The notes below the pieces were generated by a model, which ran no database searches, was not told the DNA's origin, and saw only the letters and a program-made list of their open reading frames with translations. Shown one piece after another: positions 22,285 through 33,595 of a DNA stretch of 64,000 nucleotides (positions are counted from its first letter, which is position 1; each line of letters begins with the position of its first letter). Source of the stretch: Affinundibacterium nitidum (lineage in GTDB: Bacteria > Pseudomonadota > Gammaproteobacteria > Burkholderiales > Burkholderiaceae_D); contig NZ_JACOFZ010000002.1 of the NCBI RefSeq assembly GCF_014284155.1, forward strand, positions 218,613 through 282,612, read 5' to 3'. The position numbers were made by a program, and so were the translations under genes.

Positions 22285-23055
22285 TCAAGGCTTCTTGACT
22301 ACTGCTGCTGGCTTACTTGTCTTACTCGTTTTGAGCGCTAAACCATTGGGATAGCGCATATCTACACTCACAATCTTGTCGCCTAAACGTGTCGTCAACT
22401 GTGGATAAACCCGTAACAACTGATCGACCCTTTTCTTCAAACTATTCGCGTCCTGCAATCGACCAAGCTCGATATGCAAGCCACCATCAAGTTGCACACT
22501 CCACGCATAACGACTGGAATACTGCACCGCTTCTGGCTTCAACTCCAATGCGGAGAACCAATCTTTAAACAAACGATACTGTTGCAATACTTCTTTCTCA
22601 CTTCCATCCGGACCACTTAGGCTGATCAATTGGACGTCATCTTCGGCCTCAGCCAAGTTGGCCGTGAACACATCACCCAAGACTGAAATCAGCCTTCCAT
22701 CTTCGCCCCAAGTGCCGAGGACTTCATGTTCTTCGATCTGCACTAACAAGCGATTCGGCCAAACTCGCTGCACGCTCGCTTTTCTGACCCAAGGAACTGA
22801 TTCAAATGCCACCTTTACTTGATCGAGATTCGTGGTGAAGAAGTTTCCTTGTATTCTGGGAATCGCTTGATCACGAATCGTCAACGCATTCACGTGACGT
22901 AAATCTTTGTTCTGTTTTCCTTCTACTCTTACCGCACTTAACTCAAATACAGGACGATGGATTACCCACCACACTGCAGAACCCAATACAGCAGCCAAGA
23001 CGAAACTAAACAAAACATTTGCCGTCGCGTTGAGAAGTTTTACGTCATGCCACAT
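22285..23055 (-). CDS. ftsQ: Cell division protein FtsQ
   Basis: A 256-residue bitopic divisome protein. A short cytoplasmic N-terminus is followed by one membrane helix (about 11-32), a POTRA domain (about 38-108, FELSAVRVEG onward) and the FtsQ/DivIB beta domain. It bridges early and late division proteins and binds FtsB/FtsL in the periplasm. The C-terminal tail is rich in Lys, Thr and Pro (LKTSKTSKPAAVVKKP). It lies directly downstream of ddlB. Confidence 0.96.
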   Translation of the reverse strand: MWHDVKLLNATANVLFSFVLAAVLGSAVWWVIHRPVFELSAVRVEGKQNKDLRHVNALTIRDQAIPRIQGNFFTTNLDQVKVAFESVPWVRKASVQRVWPNRLLVQIEEHEVLGTWGEDGRLISVLGDVFTANLAEAEDDVQLISLSGPDGSEKEVLQQYRLFKDWFSALELKPEAVQYSSRYAWSVQLDGGLHIELGRLQDANSLKKRVDQLLRVYPQLTTRLGDKIVSVDMRYPNGLALKTSKTSKPAAVVKKP

Positions 23056-23080
23056 ACAGAGATCTTATTTTCACCAAAAC

Positions 23081-24028
23081 TTATTGCGAATCCGAAACAA
23101 TCTTCAAACGCGCTGTTTTCAAGATCTCTACACACACATCTTCATAACTCATGCCTGCCGCGCGTGCCGCCATCGGTACTAAAGAGTGCCCTGTCATTCC
23201 TGGCGAAGTATTAATTTCAATCAGGAATGGCTTGTTATCACGCGCACGCACCAAAACGTCGATACGAGCCCAACCTTCGCAACCGACTGCACGATAAGCT
23301 TCCACACACATCGCTTGAATCTCTTTAGTCAAATCCGCGTCAATCGGTGCTGGGCACAAATATTTAGTGTCATCGGTAAAGTACTTATTTTGATAATCGT
23401 AATTTCCGTCCGGCGCCACGATTTCAATTAAAGGCAACGCGTAAGCATCAGCACCACGACCTAAGACAGCAACCGTCAATTCACGACCTTGAATAAACTC
23501 TTCCGCCAATACTTCTTCATCAAACTTGGCCGCCAATGCGTAAGCTGTATCAATCTCAGCTGCCGCTTTGACTTTAGTGATGCCTATCGTAGAGCCTTCA
23601 TGTGGCGGTTTAACGATCAAGGGTAGGCCAAGTTGCTCGGTCACTTTTTGCAAATCTGTCTTAGCATCCAGTACTGCATAGGCTGGCGTCGTGAGGCCGT
23701 GATATAGCCAGATTTTCTTACTAAAAATTTTATCCATCGCGATCGAGGAAGCCATTACGCCGCTACCGGTGTAAGGAATACCAAGCTGTTCAAGCGCTCC
23801 TTGCAAACTACCGTCTTCACCGTAACGACCGTGCAAGGCAATGAATACTCGATCGAATTTTTCCGCGGCCAATTCAGCCAAACTACGTTCAGCAGGATCA
23901 AATGGATGCGCATCAATGCCGCGACTACGCAGAGCATTCAATACACCGGTGCCAGACATGATGGAAACTTCCCGTTCCGCGGACCGTCCACCAAACAAAA
24001 CACCAACTTTACCCATCGCTTCTTTCAT
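23081..24028 (-). CDS. ddlB: D-alanine--D-alanine ligase
   Basis: A 315-residue ATP-grasp enzyme that makes D-Ala-D-Ala for the peptidoglycan stem peptide. Signature segments are [13 protein letters not shown], the [12 protein letters not shown] loop and [16 protein letters not shown] chose the ATG at 24028, since AGGA lies 8 bases upstream; an ATG two codons earlier is possible. Its place between murC and ftsQ identifies it as the DdlB form. Confidence 0.98.
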   Translation of the reverse strand: MKEAMGKVGVLFGGRSAEREVSIMSGTGVLNALRSRGIDAHPFDPAERSLAELAAEKFDRVFIALHGRYGEDGSLQGALEQLGIPYTGSGVMASSIAMDKIFSKKIWLYHGLTTPAYAVLDAKTDLQKVTEQLGLPLIVKPPHEGSTIGITKVKAAAEIDTAYALAAKFDEEVLAEEFIQGRELTVAVLGRGADAYALPLIEIVAPDGNYDYQNKYFTDDTKYLCPAPIDADLTKEIQAMCVEAYRAVGCEGWARIDVLVRARDNKPFLIEINTSPGMTGHSLVPMAARAAGMSYEDVCVEILKTARLKIVSDSQ

Positions 24029-24120
24029 ATACATTTTCCTATCTGTATTTTGTACTTCTTCGCTTTTTTGCTATTTTTATTGGCTTACTTACGCACCCAC
24101 TTACTGACTCAATTGGTTTC

Positions 24121-25506
24121 TTAGTGCTTACCGGCCAATTTACCTGGGACAGCGCTAATAGAACCTGCTCCCATGACCATTAAAACGTCGCCATCACGCA
24201 ATACTTGCAACAAGCTATTTGGCATTTCTTGAATATTTTCAACAAATACAGGCTCTACTTTTCCCAATACCCGAATCGCTCTAGTCATTGCACGACCGTC
24301 GGCTGCCACAATAGGTGCCTCGCCTGCCGCGTACACTTCGGCGCAGACAACTACATCGGCAGTCGACATGACTTTGACGAAATCTTCGAACAGATCACGA
24401 GTGCGGGTGTAACGATGCGGCTGAAACGCCAAGACCAAACGGCGTCCTGGATAGGCGCCACGCGCTGCTGCCAAAGTTGCTGCCATTTCGACTGGATGAT
24501 GTCCGTAGTCATCAACCAAAGCAAAACTACCACCGCTCGCCAATGGGATTTCGCCGTAACGTGTAAAGCGTCGGCCGACGCCATTAAATTCACTAAGTGC
24601 TTTTTGTGTCGCTTCATCGGCCACACCGACTTCACGCGCAATCGCAATTGCCGCGCAAGCGTTTTGCACATTATGCATACCAGGCTGATTCAAACTCACT
24701 TGCATATCTGGGTAGCCCACTTGTACGACTGTAAAATGCATCTTACCGTCCGCAGCGTAGGCGTTAGTAGCGCGCACTTCCGCTTCTTCATGAAAACCAT
24801 AAGTAACGATAGGCTTACTGATACGTGGCATGATTTCGCGAATCACTGGGTCGTCCATACACAACATCGCCACGCCGTAAAACGGTAACCGTTGTGTGAA
24901 ATCGACGAAAGCTTGTTTTAGCTTACCGAAATCATGTTCATAAGTTTCCATGTGATCGGCATCAATGTTCGTAATTACTTCGATCACTGGAAGTAAATTC
25001 AGAAAAGATGCGTCAGACTCATCTGCTTCAGCGACGATAAATTCACCACTTCCCAGCTTAGCATTCGCACCAGCGCTGTTAAGCAAACCACCAATAACAA
25101 AAGTAGGATCTAAACCACCTTCTGCCAAAATACTAGCGACCAAACTTGTCGTCGTGGTCTTGCCGTGTGTCCCTGCAATCGCAATCCCGCTTTTTAAGCG
25201 CATCAACTCCGTGAGCATCAAAGCGCGTGGCACGATAGGAATATGCTTCTCACGTGCGGCCACCACTTCAGGGTTATCCGCCTTTACCGCCGTTGAAGTC
25301 ACGACAGCATCCGCACCTTCAATATTTTCGGCGGCGTGTCCCAACATCACTTTGGCGCCCAAACTCGCCAAGCGCTGAGAAGCTGCATTGCTACCCAAGT
25401 CTGAACCTGAAATCACGTAGCCGAGATTGAGCAAGACTTCCGCGATGCCGCTCATACCGGAGCCACCGATGCCGACAAAATGCAGATGTTTAACTTTGTG
25501 CTTCAT
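24121..25506 (-). CDS. murC: UDP-N-acetylmuramate--L-alanine ligase
   Basis: A 461-residue cytoplasmic Mur ligase adding the first stem-peptide residue. The N-terminal Rossmann part has [11 protein letters not shown], the ATP site is [11 protein letters not shown], and the middle domain carries [10 protein letters not shown] and the [10 protein letters not shown] motif. Length is typical. It lies between murG and ddlB, 27 bases after murG. Confidence 0.99.
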   Translation of the reverse strand: MKHKVKHLHFVGIGGSGMSGIAEVLLNLGYVISGSDLGSNAASQRLASLGAKVMLGHAAENIEGADAVVTSTAVKADNPEVVAAREKHIPIVPRALMLTELMRLKSGIAIAGTHGKTTTTSLVASILAEGGLDPTFVIGGLLNSAGANAKLGSGEFIVAEADESDASFLNLLPVIEVITNIDADHMETYEHDFGKLKQAFVDFTQRLPFYGVAMLCMDDPVIREIMPRISKPIVTYGFHEEAEVRATNAYAADGKMHFTVVQVGYPDMQVSLNQPGMHNVQNACAAIAIAREVGVADEATQKALSEFNGVGRRFTRYGEIPLASGGSFALVDDYGHHPVEMAATLAAARGAYPGRRLVLAFQPHRYTRTRDLFEDFVKVMSTADVVVCAEVYAAGEAPIVAADGRAMTRAIRVLGKVEPVFVENIQEMPNSLLQVLRDGDVLMVMGAGSISAVPGKLAGKH

Positions 25507-25533
25507 AATTTCTCTCGCTTAACCGTCTCAAAC

Positions 25534-26619
25534 TTACGCTATTTGTTCCAATATTGTGGCAATCGTTGTCGTAGCTTCGCGCTTACCCAAAAGGTAAGCC
25601 GCCTCTGCCAACTCAACACATTTCGCACGATCTGTCGCCAACACAAGGTCTGCCAATTTCTGTGGTGTCATTTCCACTTGCGGGAAGTGAATCGCCCCCC
25701 CTTCTGCGCTCAACCATTCAGCATTCGCTCGTTGGTGCGAGGTACTTGAAGCGACCAAAGGTACCAATACACTCGCGACTCCCGCTGCGGTTAACTCAGA
25801 AACAGTAATCGCGCCTGCGCGGCAAATCACCAAATCTACTTCTGCATAACGGCGTGGCATATCATGAATAAAGTCGAGCACTTCGGCTTCCACACCCAAC
25901 TCACGATAACGCGCACGCAAAGCTTCGACATGTTGCTTGCCTGACTGATGGGTAATCAATGGACGCTGATCTTCAGGCATCAAGGCCCAAGCTTGCGGCA
26001 CACATTCATTGAGTGCCTTCGCGCCCAAACTACCTCCCACCACCAACACCCGCAAAGGTCCCTGACGCTCAGCGTAACGCTGCTGTGGTGCTGCTAAGTT
26101 CGTAATATCACTGCGAATCGGATTTCCTGTAAAAACACATTTAGGGTCAGCATGAGGAATCGCCGAGGGCAGACCGAACATCAATTTTCTTGCGAATGGC
26201 TTAAGCGCCTTGTTCGACAACAGCATGGGTGCGTCAGCGTTCATCAAAATAACAGGTCTCCCCGTCAATGCTGCACTAATACCGCCGGGCACGGTGACGT
26301 AACCACCCATCCCCAACACCACCTGCGGTTGGCGTTTCGCCATAATGCCGAAGCACGCGAAGAAACTTGCTAACAACTTCAATCCGCCGACCACACTGTG
26401 TTTCAAACCCTTGCCGCGCAAACCGCTAAAATCGAGTTGGTCCATGGCAATGCCGTGCTTCGCTACAATCTCGGCTTCCATTCCGATTTTTGTACCTAAC
26501 CAAGAGACGGTCCAACCACGCTTTTGCATTTCTTGAGCAATCGCAATACCGGGGAAAATATGCCCACCCGTGCCTGCCGCCATCACCATCAGATGTTTTG
26601 CTTTTGGATTCGTGCTCAT
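25534..26619 (-). CDS. murG: UDP-N-acetylglucosamine--lipid I GlcNAc transferase
   Basis: A 361-residue peripheral membrane glycosyltransferase (GT28) that converts lipid I to lipid II. The N-terminal [11 protein letters not shown] loop and the C-terminal [11 protein letters not shown] and [10 protein letters not shown] motifs bind substrate and UDP-GlcNAc. Its ATG overlaps the ftsW stop by four bases (ATGA), which suggests translational coupling. Confidence 0.99.
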   Translation of the reverse strand: MSTNPKAKHLMVMAAGTGGHIFPGIAIAQEMQKRGWTVSWLGTKIGMEAEIVAKHGIAMDQLDFSGLRGKGLKHSVVGGLKLLASFFACFGIMAKRQPQVVLGMGGYVTVPGGISAALTGRPVILMNADAPMLLSNKALKPFARKLMFGLPSAIPHADPKCVFTGNPIRSDITNLAAPQQRYAERQGPLRVLVVGGSLGAKALNECVPQAWALMPEDQRPLITHQSGKQHVEALRARYRELGVEAEVLDFIHDMPRRYAEVDLVICRAGAITVSELTAAGVASVLVPLVASSTSHQRANAEWLSAEGGAIHFPQVEMTPQKLADLVLATDRAKCVELAEAAYLLGKREATTTIATILEQIA

Positions 26620-27833
26620 GGCCGGCCTCCACGCATCATCACCCGATTTTCATAATCAATTCTGAGTAACAAAGTCAAACCAATACAGTTAATTAACACA
26701 CCCGATCCGCCATAACTCATGAGCGGTAAGGTCAAGCCCTTCGTTGGCAAGATGCCGAGATTTACGCCCATATTGATGAACGTCTGCACCCCTATCCAGA
26801 TACCAATACCTTTGGCGGCCAAGCCTGCAAAAGTTGCATCGAGTACGATTGCTTGACGTCCGATATCGAAAGCGCGTTTGATGATCCAGTAGAACAAAAA
26901 GATCACCGTTACGACGCCAACGAAGCCTAATTCTTCGCCGATTACTGCCATTAAGAAGTCAGTATGTGCTTCCGGCAAGTAGTGTAATTTTTCGACGCTA
27001 GCGCCCAAGCCCACACCAAATAGCTCACCACGGCCAAAAGCAATTAATGAATGCGTCAACTGGTAGGCTTTACCCAAGGCATTATCTTCTTGAAACGGAT
27101 CGAGGTAAGCGAAGATACGTTCCCTGCGCCACGGTGATAACAAAATAACCGAGGTAAAAATTCCGATCAGTGTCGCTGCAATTCCACCAAACCAAATGCC
27201 ATTAATGCCACCCAAAAACAGGATACCCATGGCGATACAAACGATTACGCCGAACGCACCTAAGTCTGGCTCCAACAACAGTAACAGTCCAAGCACGGCT
27301 ACCGTAATCATCATCGGTAAGAAACCCTTGGTCAGCTTATGCATGTATTCCTGTTTACGAACGGTGTAATCCGCTGCATACAAAACCATAAAAAGTTTCA
27401 TCAATTCTGAGGGCTGCAAATTGAAACCTTTAAACGCCAACCAACGCTTAGCGCCATTAACGCCTTTACCGATACCAGGGATCAAAACCAAGACCAAAAG
27501 AATTAAGGTAAAGATAAACAAGTAAGGAGCTGCTTTTTGCCAGTCCTCCACGCGAATACGGAAGACAATAAAACTGACCACGATCGAGATCAGGATAAAG
27601 GTTGCTTGGCGAAACAGAAAATGCGTATTTTTGTAGCTGGCGTACTTCGGTGAATCAGGTAATGAGATCGATGCCGAATACACCATTACCATACCGAAGA
27701 CCATCAAAATCAGAGTCACCCACACCAAAGGTTGGTCGTACTCCATCATTTTTGAACGCTGCACAAAATGGGTCGACGCTTGGCTTTTGCCAAACGGACG
27801 CCATTGATTCAAATTGAGGAGTAGCTGTTTCAT
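26616..27833 (-). CDS. ftsW: Septal peptidoglycan polymerase FtsW
   Basis: A 405-residue SEDS-family glycosyltransferase with about ten membrane helices. It polymerises lipid II at the septum together with FtsI. Typical SEDS segments are [19 protein letters not shown], the LLEPDLG motif and [12 protein letters not shown] near the C-terminus. The start overlaps the murD stop by one base (TGATG). Confidence 0.99.
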   Translation of the reverse strand: MKQLLLNLNQWRPFGKSQASTHFVQRSKMMEYDQPLVWVTLILMVFGMVMVYSASISLPDSPKYASYKNTHFLFRQATFILISIVVSFIVFRIRVEDWQKAAPYLFIFTLILLVLVLIPGIGKGVNGAKRWLAFKGFNLQPSELMKLFMVLYAADYTVRKQEYMHKLTKGFLPMMITVAVLGLLLLLEPDLGAFGVIVCIAMGILFLGGINGIWFGGIAATLIGIFTSVILLSPWRRERIFAYLDPFQEDNALGKAYQLTHSLIAFGRGELFGVGLGASVEKLHYLPEAHTDFLMAVIGEELGFVGVVTVIFLFYWIIKRAFDIGRQAIVLDATFAGLAAKGIGIWIGVQTFINMGVNLGILPTKGLTLPLMSYGGSGVLINCIGLTLLLRIDYENRVMMRGGRP

Positions 27834-29335
27834 CAGCAGATCTCTCCTTTGTTCAAGGCAACTTCACGCACCGCATCAATAAATACTTGTGCACGATGCG
27901 CATAATTTTTAAACATGTCGAGACTAGCGCAGGCTGGGGAGAGCAACACGATATCGCCCGCTTGCGCCACATCAGCTGCTTGCGCAACAGCGTCTTCCAA
28001 GCTGCCGCAATCAGTCAAAGCAACCGATGTTTCTTGCAATACAGCACGGATCGCTCCAGCATCTTTGCCGATCAAATAGACCGCTTTGACATATTGCATG
28101 ACAGGCTTCGCCAAAGGAGAGAAATCTTGCCCTTTGCCATCGCCGCCTGCCAACAAAATAATACGAGGTGTATCGCCACCGGCTTCTGCCCCGAGGCCAC
28201 GCAATGCGGCAACCGTCGCGCCTACATTGGTGCCTTTACTATCGTCAAAATAATTGACGTCTGCGATGGTATTGACCAACTCAACACGATGCGGCTCACC
28301 TTTGTAGTCACGCAAACCATGCAAGAGTGGCGCCAAAGGCAAACCTATGCCACGGCATAAGGCCAATGCAGCTAAAGCATTGCTAGCATTATGTTGACCG
28401 CGAATTTTTAAGGCATCAGCTGGCATCAAACGAGAAATCATGACCGGCACTTCTTGCGCATCTTTCTTACGTTTGCGACTGCTGGTTTGCTCTTCCTCAT
28501 GCGCCGTCGCACAAGCCAACCATGTCATGCCAGTCTCATGCAGCAAACCAAACTCACCGTCAAGACTTGGAGCATCGAATCCGAAGCTGATGAAATCTTG
28601 ATTGCCAGGCTTCACCATCGCCATCACTTGTGGGTCATCACGATTGACGACTTGCAACGTGTTCGCACCGAAAATCTTGGCTTTGTCATCGCAATAGCTC
28701 TTCATGTCGCCGTGCCAATCGAGATGATCTTGTGTCACATTGAGTACAGTCGCGACATTTGGATTAAAACTCTGGCTGCTATGCAGTTGGAAACTTGACA
28801 GTTCTAGAACCCAGACCTGTGGGAGTGTATTAGCGTCCACACAGTCGCACAGCACATCCAACATCGACGGGCTGATATTGCCAGCAACTTTAGTTTGCAA
28901 TCCAGCGCGTGCGCACAGTTGACCGGTCAAACTGGTGACGGTAGTTTTACCATTCGTTCCCGTAATCGCGATCAATTTAGGCTCGTATTGCTGCGTATCT
29001 TTGAGCTCGAGGAGGGCCAGAGAAAATAATTCTAATTCCCCCCATACAGGCACTTGTAATTCTTGAGCGCGCTCGATTACCACTTTCAAATCGCCATGCG
29101 GTGCCAAACCAGGGCTCACAAAAACAAAGTCGATTTCATCCAGTAAGCCAGCGGTCAAACTTCCACCAATGAATTGAGCCTCAGCAGCGACACTAGGCAG
29201 TTGACTCAAACGATCAGGCTGCGTACGCGTATCAGCAACACGCAACTTCGCACCAGCGCGCGCTAACCACTTCGCCATTGCCAGACCTGACTCACCGAGC
29301 CCGACAATTAAGATACGTTTGTCCGAAAAATTCAT
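27833..29335 (-). CDS. murD: UDP-N-acetylmuramoylalanine--D-glutamate ligase
   Basis: A 500-residue Mur ligase adding D-glutamate. The ATP-binding [10 protein letters not shown], the [11 protein letters not shown] segment and YFDDSKGTN motif are intact. It is about 60 residues longer than E. coli MurD. Part of this is a charged insertion around [16 protein letters not shown], between the second and third domains, which I believe is common in Burkholderiales. Confidence 0.99.
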   Translation of the reverse strand: MNFSDKRILIVGLGESGLAMAKWLARAGAKLRVADTRTQPDRLSQLPSVAAEAQFIGGSLTAGLLDEIDFVFVSPGLAPHGDLKVVIERAQELQVPVWGELELFSLALLELKDTQQYEPKLIAITGTNGKTTVTSLTGQLCARAGLQTKVAGNISPSMLDVLCDCVDANTLPQVWVLELSSFQLHSSQSFNPNVATVLNVTQDHLDWHGDMKSYCDDKAKIFGANTLQVVNRDDPQVMAMVKPGNQDFISFGFDAPSLDGEFGLLHETGMTWLACATAHEEEQTSSRKRKKDAQEVPVMISRLMPADALKIRGQHNASNALAALALCRGIGLPLAPLLHGLRDYKGEPHRVELVNTIADVNYFDDSKGTNVGATVAALRGLGAEAGGDTPRIILLAGGDGKGQDFSPLAKPVMQYVKAVYLIGKDAGAIRAVLQETSVALTDCGSLEDAVAQAADVAQAGDIVLLSPACASLDMFKNYAHRAQVFIDAVREVALNKGEIC

Positions 29336-29380
29336 TGCCGTATTTTCTCTCTTACTTTCTTCTCTTCGTTTTGTGGGTTC

Positions 29381-30550
29381 TTAACGTAACTTCAGCGAAG
29401 CCAAACCCAACAACACTAATAACATGGTGATAATCCAGAAACGCACGACCACTTGCGTTTCCTTCCAACCTTTTTGTTCGAAGTGATGATGTAAAGGCGC
29501 CATCAAGAACAACCGTTTACCCACACCAAATTTGCGCTTCGTGTATTTGAAGTACGTGACTTGCAGCATGACCGAAAAGGTCTCCACCACAAAAATCCCG
29601 CCCATGATGAATAACACGACTTCTTGACGTACGATAACAGCCACAGTCCCAAGTGCACCGCCTAGAGCTAAAGCACCGACGTCACCCATAAACACTTGCG
29701 CCGGATGTGCGTTGAACCACAAGAACGCTAAGCCTGCTCCCGCCATGGCACCACAGAAAATCAGTAATTCACCAGCACCTGGGATGTAAGGAATCAACAG
29801 GTATTTTGAATATCCAGCATGACCAGTCAAATACGCAAACAATCCTAAAGCTGAACCGACCATGATCGTAGGCATGATCGCTAAACCATCGAGACCATCG
29901 GTTAGATTCACTGCATTACTGGTGCCAACGATGACGCAAAAAGTTAAAGCGATGAAACCCCACACGCCGAGCGGATAGTTGAAAGTCTTGAAGAAAGGAA
30001 TAATCAAATCGGCTTTCGGTGGCAAATCCAAACTAAAACCGGACTGTACCCAAGCGACAAACAATTCCATCACTTTGGTATTAGTCGGTGCTGAAACAGA
30101 AAACGCCAAATACACTGCCGCGACGATACCAATCAATGATTGCCAAAAGAACTTCTCACGTGAAGCCATACCATTCGGATCACGGTAGACGACTTTGCGG
30201 TAATCATCGACCCAACCAATTGCTCCAAAACCTAAAGTCACAATCAATACAACCCAGACAAAACGATTGCTCAAATCAGACCACAACAAAGTGGAAATAC
30301 CGATGGCAATTAAGATCAAAGCACCGCCCATCGTTGGCGTACCTGATTTCACCAAATGCGTTTGCGGTCCGTCAGTACGAACAGCTTGCCCCACCTTCAT
30401 CCGCGTCAACATGCGAATCACGGCCGGCCCTGCAATTAGACCAATCGAAATCGCCGTCATCGTCGCAAACACGGCACGAAAGGTAATAAAACCAAACACA
30501 CGCATGAAGCCGATGTCTTGTTTAAAAAGTTCTGCCAACCAAAGCAACAT
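29381..30550 (-). CDS. mraY: Phospho-N-acetylmuramoyl-pentapeptide transferase
   Basis: A 389-residue inner-membrane enzyme with about ten helices, which attaches phospho-MurNAc-pentapeptide to undecaprenyl phosphate to make lipid I. Conserved motifs are GWVDDYRK, the [10 protein letters not shown] catalytic segment, [12 protein letters not shown] and the [12 protein letters not shown] loop. An AGGG site precedes the ATG. It follows murF after a 142-base gap, the largest break within this half of the dcw cluster. Confidence 0.99.
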   Translation of the reverse strand: MLLWLAELFKQDIGFMRVFGFITFRAVFATMTAISIGLIAGPAVIRMLTRMKVGQAVRTDGPQTHLVKSGTPTMGGALILIAIGISTLLWSDLSNRFVWVVLIVTLGFGAIGWVDDYRKVVYRDPNGMASREKFFWQSLIGIVAAVYLAFSVSAPTNTKVMELFVAWVQSGFSLDLPPKADLIIPFFKTFNYPLGVWGFIALTFCVIVGTSNAVNLTDGLDGLAIMPTIMVGSALGLFAYLTGHAGYSKYLLIPYIPGAGELLIFCGAMAGAGLAFLWFNAHPAQVFMGDVGALALGGALGTVAVIVRQEVVLFIMGGIFVVETFSVMLQVTYFKYTKRKFGVGKRLFLMAPLHHHFEQKGWKETQVVVRFWIITMLLVLLGLASLKLR

Positions 30551-30692
30551 AGTTTTCCCTATTTTTCTTTTGAACTTAATTCAGTCATTGCTGATTTTGC
30601 GGCATCTGGCGAGCACTAGTGATGTAATGTTTTCGCCTTTTTACCTCAGCAATTGATGTGCTTAAGTCCTTTTCTAATGTTTGTGTTCTTTA

Positions 30693-32072
30693 TTAATGTT
30701 TTGCTGCGATAACCGCACCAGTTAAATGCCCAACCACGCGCTCCATTTTCATAAAGCGTGAGCCCTTCACCAAAATCGTATTCCCTGCAGACTGTCTTTC
30801 TTGTAGCGCTGCCAGTAAACTTTCTAATTCGGAGAAATGCTGCGCACCTTCACCAAATGCTGTAGTCGATGCCTCAGCCAATTGGCCTAAGGTATACAGA
30901 CTTCGCACGCCTCTTTGCTTCGCGTACTCGCCAATCTCACGATGAAAAGCAGCACCATCCGCACCGACTTCGCCCATATCGCCTAACACCAAGCTAGTCT
31001 GCTCTTTTTGCGCAGCCAAGACATCAATCGCGGCACGCACAGAATCAGGATTAGCGTTATAGGTATCATCGATAACTCGTGCACCAGCCAAAGCTTGCTT
31101 CGGTTGCAGACGACCCGCCACAGGTGAAAAATTTTCCAATCCTTGCGCAATCACTGACAAAGAAATACCTGCTGCCAAACAGCATGCACTAGCAGCTAAG
31201 GCATTGAGCACATTGTGTTGGCCAGCAGCAGCCAAAGTCACTTTCACCGATTGGCCTTGCGCATGGATTTGCAACTGACTACCGAAAGCCAGCACCTCAA
31301 CATCTGCGTAGACATCAGCAGCCGAGCTCAGTCCAAACGTCATCGCCTTACGACCCGGCAATTCAGCCACGAAATTTTGCCAAATAGCGGTGTAAGTATC
31401 TTGCGCTGGAAACACTGCGATACCATCCGCAGGCAAAGCACGGATCACTTGACCATTTTCGATTGCGACCGCTTCCACCGTTTGCATAAATTCTTGGTGT
31501 TCACGTTGAGCATTATTTACGAGCGCTACATTAGGCAATGCGCTGGCACTAATCGCAGCGATCTCACCGGGATGATTCATTCCTAATTCGACTACGGCTG
31601 CTTTTACTTCGTTTGTGAAGCGCAACACGGTCAGCGGAACACCAATTTCATTATTCAAGTTACCTTTAGTCGCGAGCATGTGCTCGGCGCCGACGGCTGC
31701 CGCTAAAATACTAGCGATCATTTCTTTGACCGTAGTCTTGCCATTACTACCAGTGACGCCAATTACAGGAATCGCAAATTGCTGGCGCCAAAAACGACCA
31801 ATGGCTAACAATGCTTGCTTCGTATCTGAAACGATCAAAACGGGACAAGTCACCCCTTCAGGTACATGTTCCACCACCATCGCTGCGACACCAGCCTCTT
31901 GAACTTGGCTCAGGAACTGATGCGCATCGAAATGTTCACCACGCAAGGCAACAAAACAATTACCTGCGGCAATCTGGCGACTATCGGTACTTAATCCGGT
32001 AAATGTCGCATTCCCGCGCAGCTCAGAGCCGGGGATCGCGTGTTGCAATTGTTGTAGAGTCGCGTGAATCAC
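30693..32072 (-). CDS. murF: UDP-MurNAc-tripeptide--D-alanyl-D-alanine ligase
   Basis: A 459-residue Mur ligase that adds the D-Ala-D-Ala dipeptide. The ATP site GVTGSNGKTTVKEM, the ELGMNHPGEI motif and IDDTYNANPDS are intact. The start codon is GTG, preceded by GGAGAA, and overlaps the murE stop by four bases (GTGA). Confidence 0.99.
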   Translation of the reverse strand: MIHATLQQLQHAIPGSELRGNATFTGLSTDSRQIAAGNCFVALRGEHFDAHQFLSQVQEAGVAAMVVEHVPEGVTCPVLIVSDTKQALLAIGRFWRQQFAIPVIGVTGSNGKTTVKEMIASILAAAVGAEHMLATKGNLNNEIGVPLTVLRFTNEVKAAVVELGMNHPGEIAAISASALPNVALVNNAQREHQEFMQTVEAVAIENGQVIRALPADGIAVFPAQDTYTAIWQNFVAELPGRKAMTFGLSSAADVYADVEVLAFGSQLQIHAQGQSVKVTLAAAGQHNVLNALAASACCLAAGISLSVIAQGLENFSPVAGRLQPKQALAGARVIDDTYNANPDSVRAAIDVLAAQKEQTSLVLGDMGEVGADGAAFHREIGEYAKQRGVRSLYTLGQLAEASTTAFGEGAQHFSELESLLAALQERQSAGNTILVKGSRFMKMERVVGHLTGAVIAAKH

Positions 32073-33595
32073 GAACTTCTCCTCATCGTGTTATTCGTTG
32101 CGACAGTCGCCAATGCCAAACGCGCATGTTCTTCATCTGAGAATGGCCACTTCTTACCATTGATATCTTGATAGGTCTCGTGACCTTTACCAGCGATCAA
32201 AATCACATCATTTACACCAGCATGTTTCACCGCATACAAAATCGCGCTCGCACGATCTTCGATTGTGGTAGGTGTACCGTCCATTCCACCGATAATGTCG
32301 AGAATGATTTTCGCAGCGTCCTCAGTCCGAGGGTTGTCGCTGGTCACGACGACATGCTGTGCTAACTGAGAGATTTTGCCCATTTGTGGGCGCTTGCCTG
32401 GATCACGATCCCCACCACATCCAAACACGCACCACAATTCTCCATGTCGTTCTTGTGCAACTTCTTGCAGCGTTTCCAAAGTCTTTTGCAAGGCGTCTGG
32501 TGTGTGCGCATAATCGACCACTACCATTGCTTGGCCTGGTGTGCCTAGTTGCTGCATACGACCTTGAACCGAACTCAGCTTTTCGATCACAGAGACCGCT
32601 TTATCCCATTCAACACCGCGCGCCAATAACACCGCCAAGGTCGCTAAGGTATTGGATACATTAAAGCGTCCAATTAGTTGAGTCTTAACGACACCTTGAC
32701 CGTAGGGCGATTCAGCAAAGAAGCTGGTTCCCGCATGTGTTGAACGCAATTGACTTGCGCGCAAAATGTCTGCATTCGAACTCAACTGTGGATCAAGGGT
32801 GCAAGCCAAAATCTTGGTCGCGTTTCCTTGATTTTGAATTTGTTGCACTAACTCAAGTCCAAATTCATCGTCAATATTGATGATTGCCGTTTGCAAACCC
32901 GGCCACGCAAAGAGCTGAGCCTTCGCAGCGGCATAGGCTTCCATCGTTCCGTGGTAGTCGAGATGATCTCGCGTTAAATTCGTGAACACTGCAACATCAA
33001 AATGCAAGCCATTCAAACGACCTTGATGCAAACCGATAGATGAAGCTTCGATAGCTAAAGCCCGAGCACCACGTGCATAGGAATCCGCCAAACGTTCCTG
33101 CAATTGCAAGGCATCAGGGGTGGTGAAACCTGTTTCATGCAAAGCACTTAATGTACCTTCACGATAAGTCCCAACACCGAGAGTACCGACGACTGTGCAA
33201 GATGTGCCAGTCATTGACAAAGCACGTGCAATCCACTGCGAACAGGAAGTTTTGCCATTGGTTCCAGTAATCGCGACAGTAAACATTTCTGCTTGAATAT
33301 TATTAAACCAAGCATTCGCAATTTCACCGAGTTGTTGATGTAGGCCTTCAAAACCTATCGCTGGAACACTTAGTGCGGTCACACTTGCGCCCTCGGCAGC
33401 GAATACCACTGCAGCGGCACCTCGTTCAATGGCATTACTGATGAAATCACGACCATCACCGCGACCACCAGGAACCGTTAACGCAAAAAATACATCGCCG
33501 ACCGATACACTACGCGAGTCAGTCGTCAGCTTAGCCTGCGGTGCATGTTCACGCAGCCAGTTTAATAATTGATCGATGTCGGTCAAAGTTTTCAT
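32069..33595 (-). CDS. murE: UDP-MurNAc-dipeptide--meso-diaminopimelate ligase
   Basis: A 508-residue Mur ligase. The ATP-binding [13 protein letters not shown] segment and the TSDNPRTED motif are present; DNPR marks the meso-diaminopimelate-specific enzyme, as expected in Gram-negative bacteria. The start overlaps the ftsI stop by one base (TAATG) and the end overlaps murF, so ftsI-murE-murF are tightly coupled. Confidence 0.99.
   Translation of the reverse strand: MKTLTDIDQLLNWLREHAPQAKLTTDSRSVSVGDVFFALTVPGGRGDGRDFISNAIERGAAAVVFAAEGASVTALSVPAIGFEGLHQQLGEIANAWFNNIQAEMFTVAITGTNGKTSCSQWIARALSMTGTSCTVVGTLGVGTYREGTLSALHETGFTTPDALQLQERLADSYARGARALAIEASSIGLHQGRLNGLHFDVAVFTNLTRDHLDYHGTMEAYAAAKAQLFAWPGLQTAIINIDDEFGLELVQQIQNQGNATKILACTLDPQLSSNADILRASQLRSTHAGTSFFAESPYGQGVVKTQLIGRFNVSNTLATLAVLLARGVEWDKAVSVIEKLSSVQGRMQQLGTPGQAMVVVDYAHTPDALQKTLETLQEVAQERHGELWCVFGCGGDRDPGKRPQMGKISQLAQHVVVTSDNPRTEDAAKIILDIIGGMDGTPTTIEDRASAILYAVKHAGVNDVILIAGKGHETYQDINGKKWPFSDEEHARLALATVATNNTMRRSS

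Noticed and set aside
24205-24888. Open frame of 227 codons antisense to murC
   Set aside because: Composition (many C, H, R, W) is that of a shadow frame and murC covers the region without a gap.
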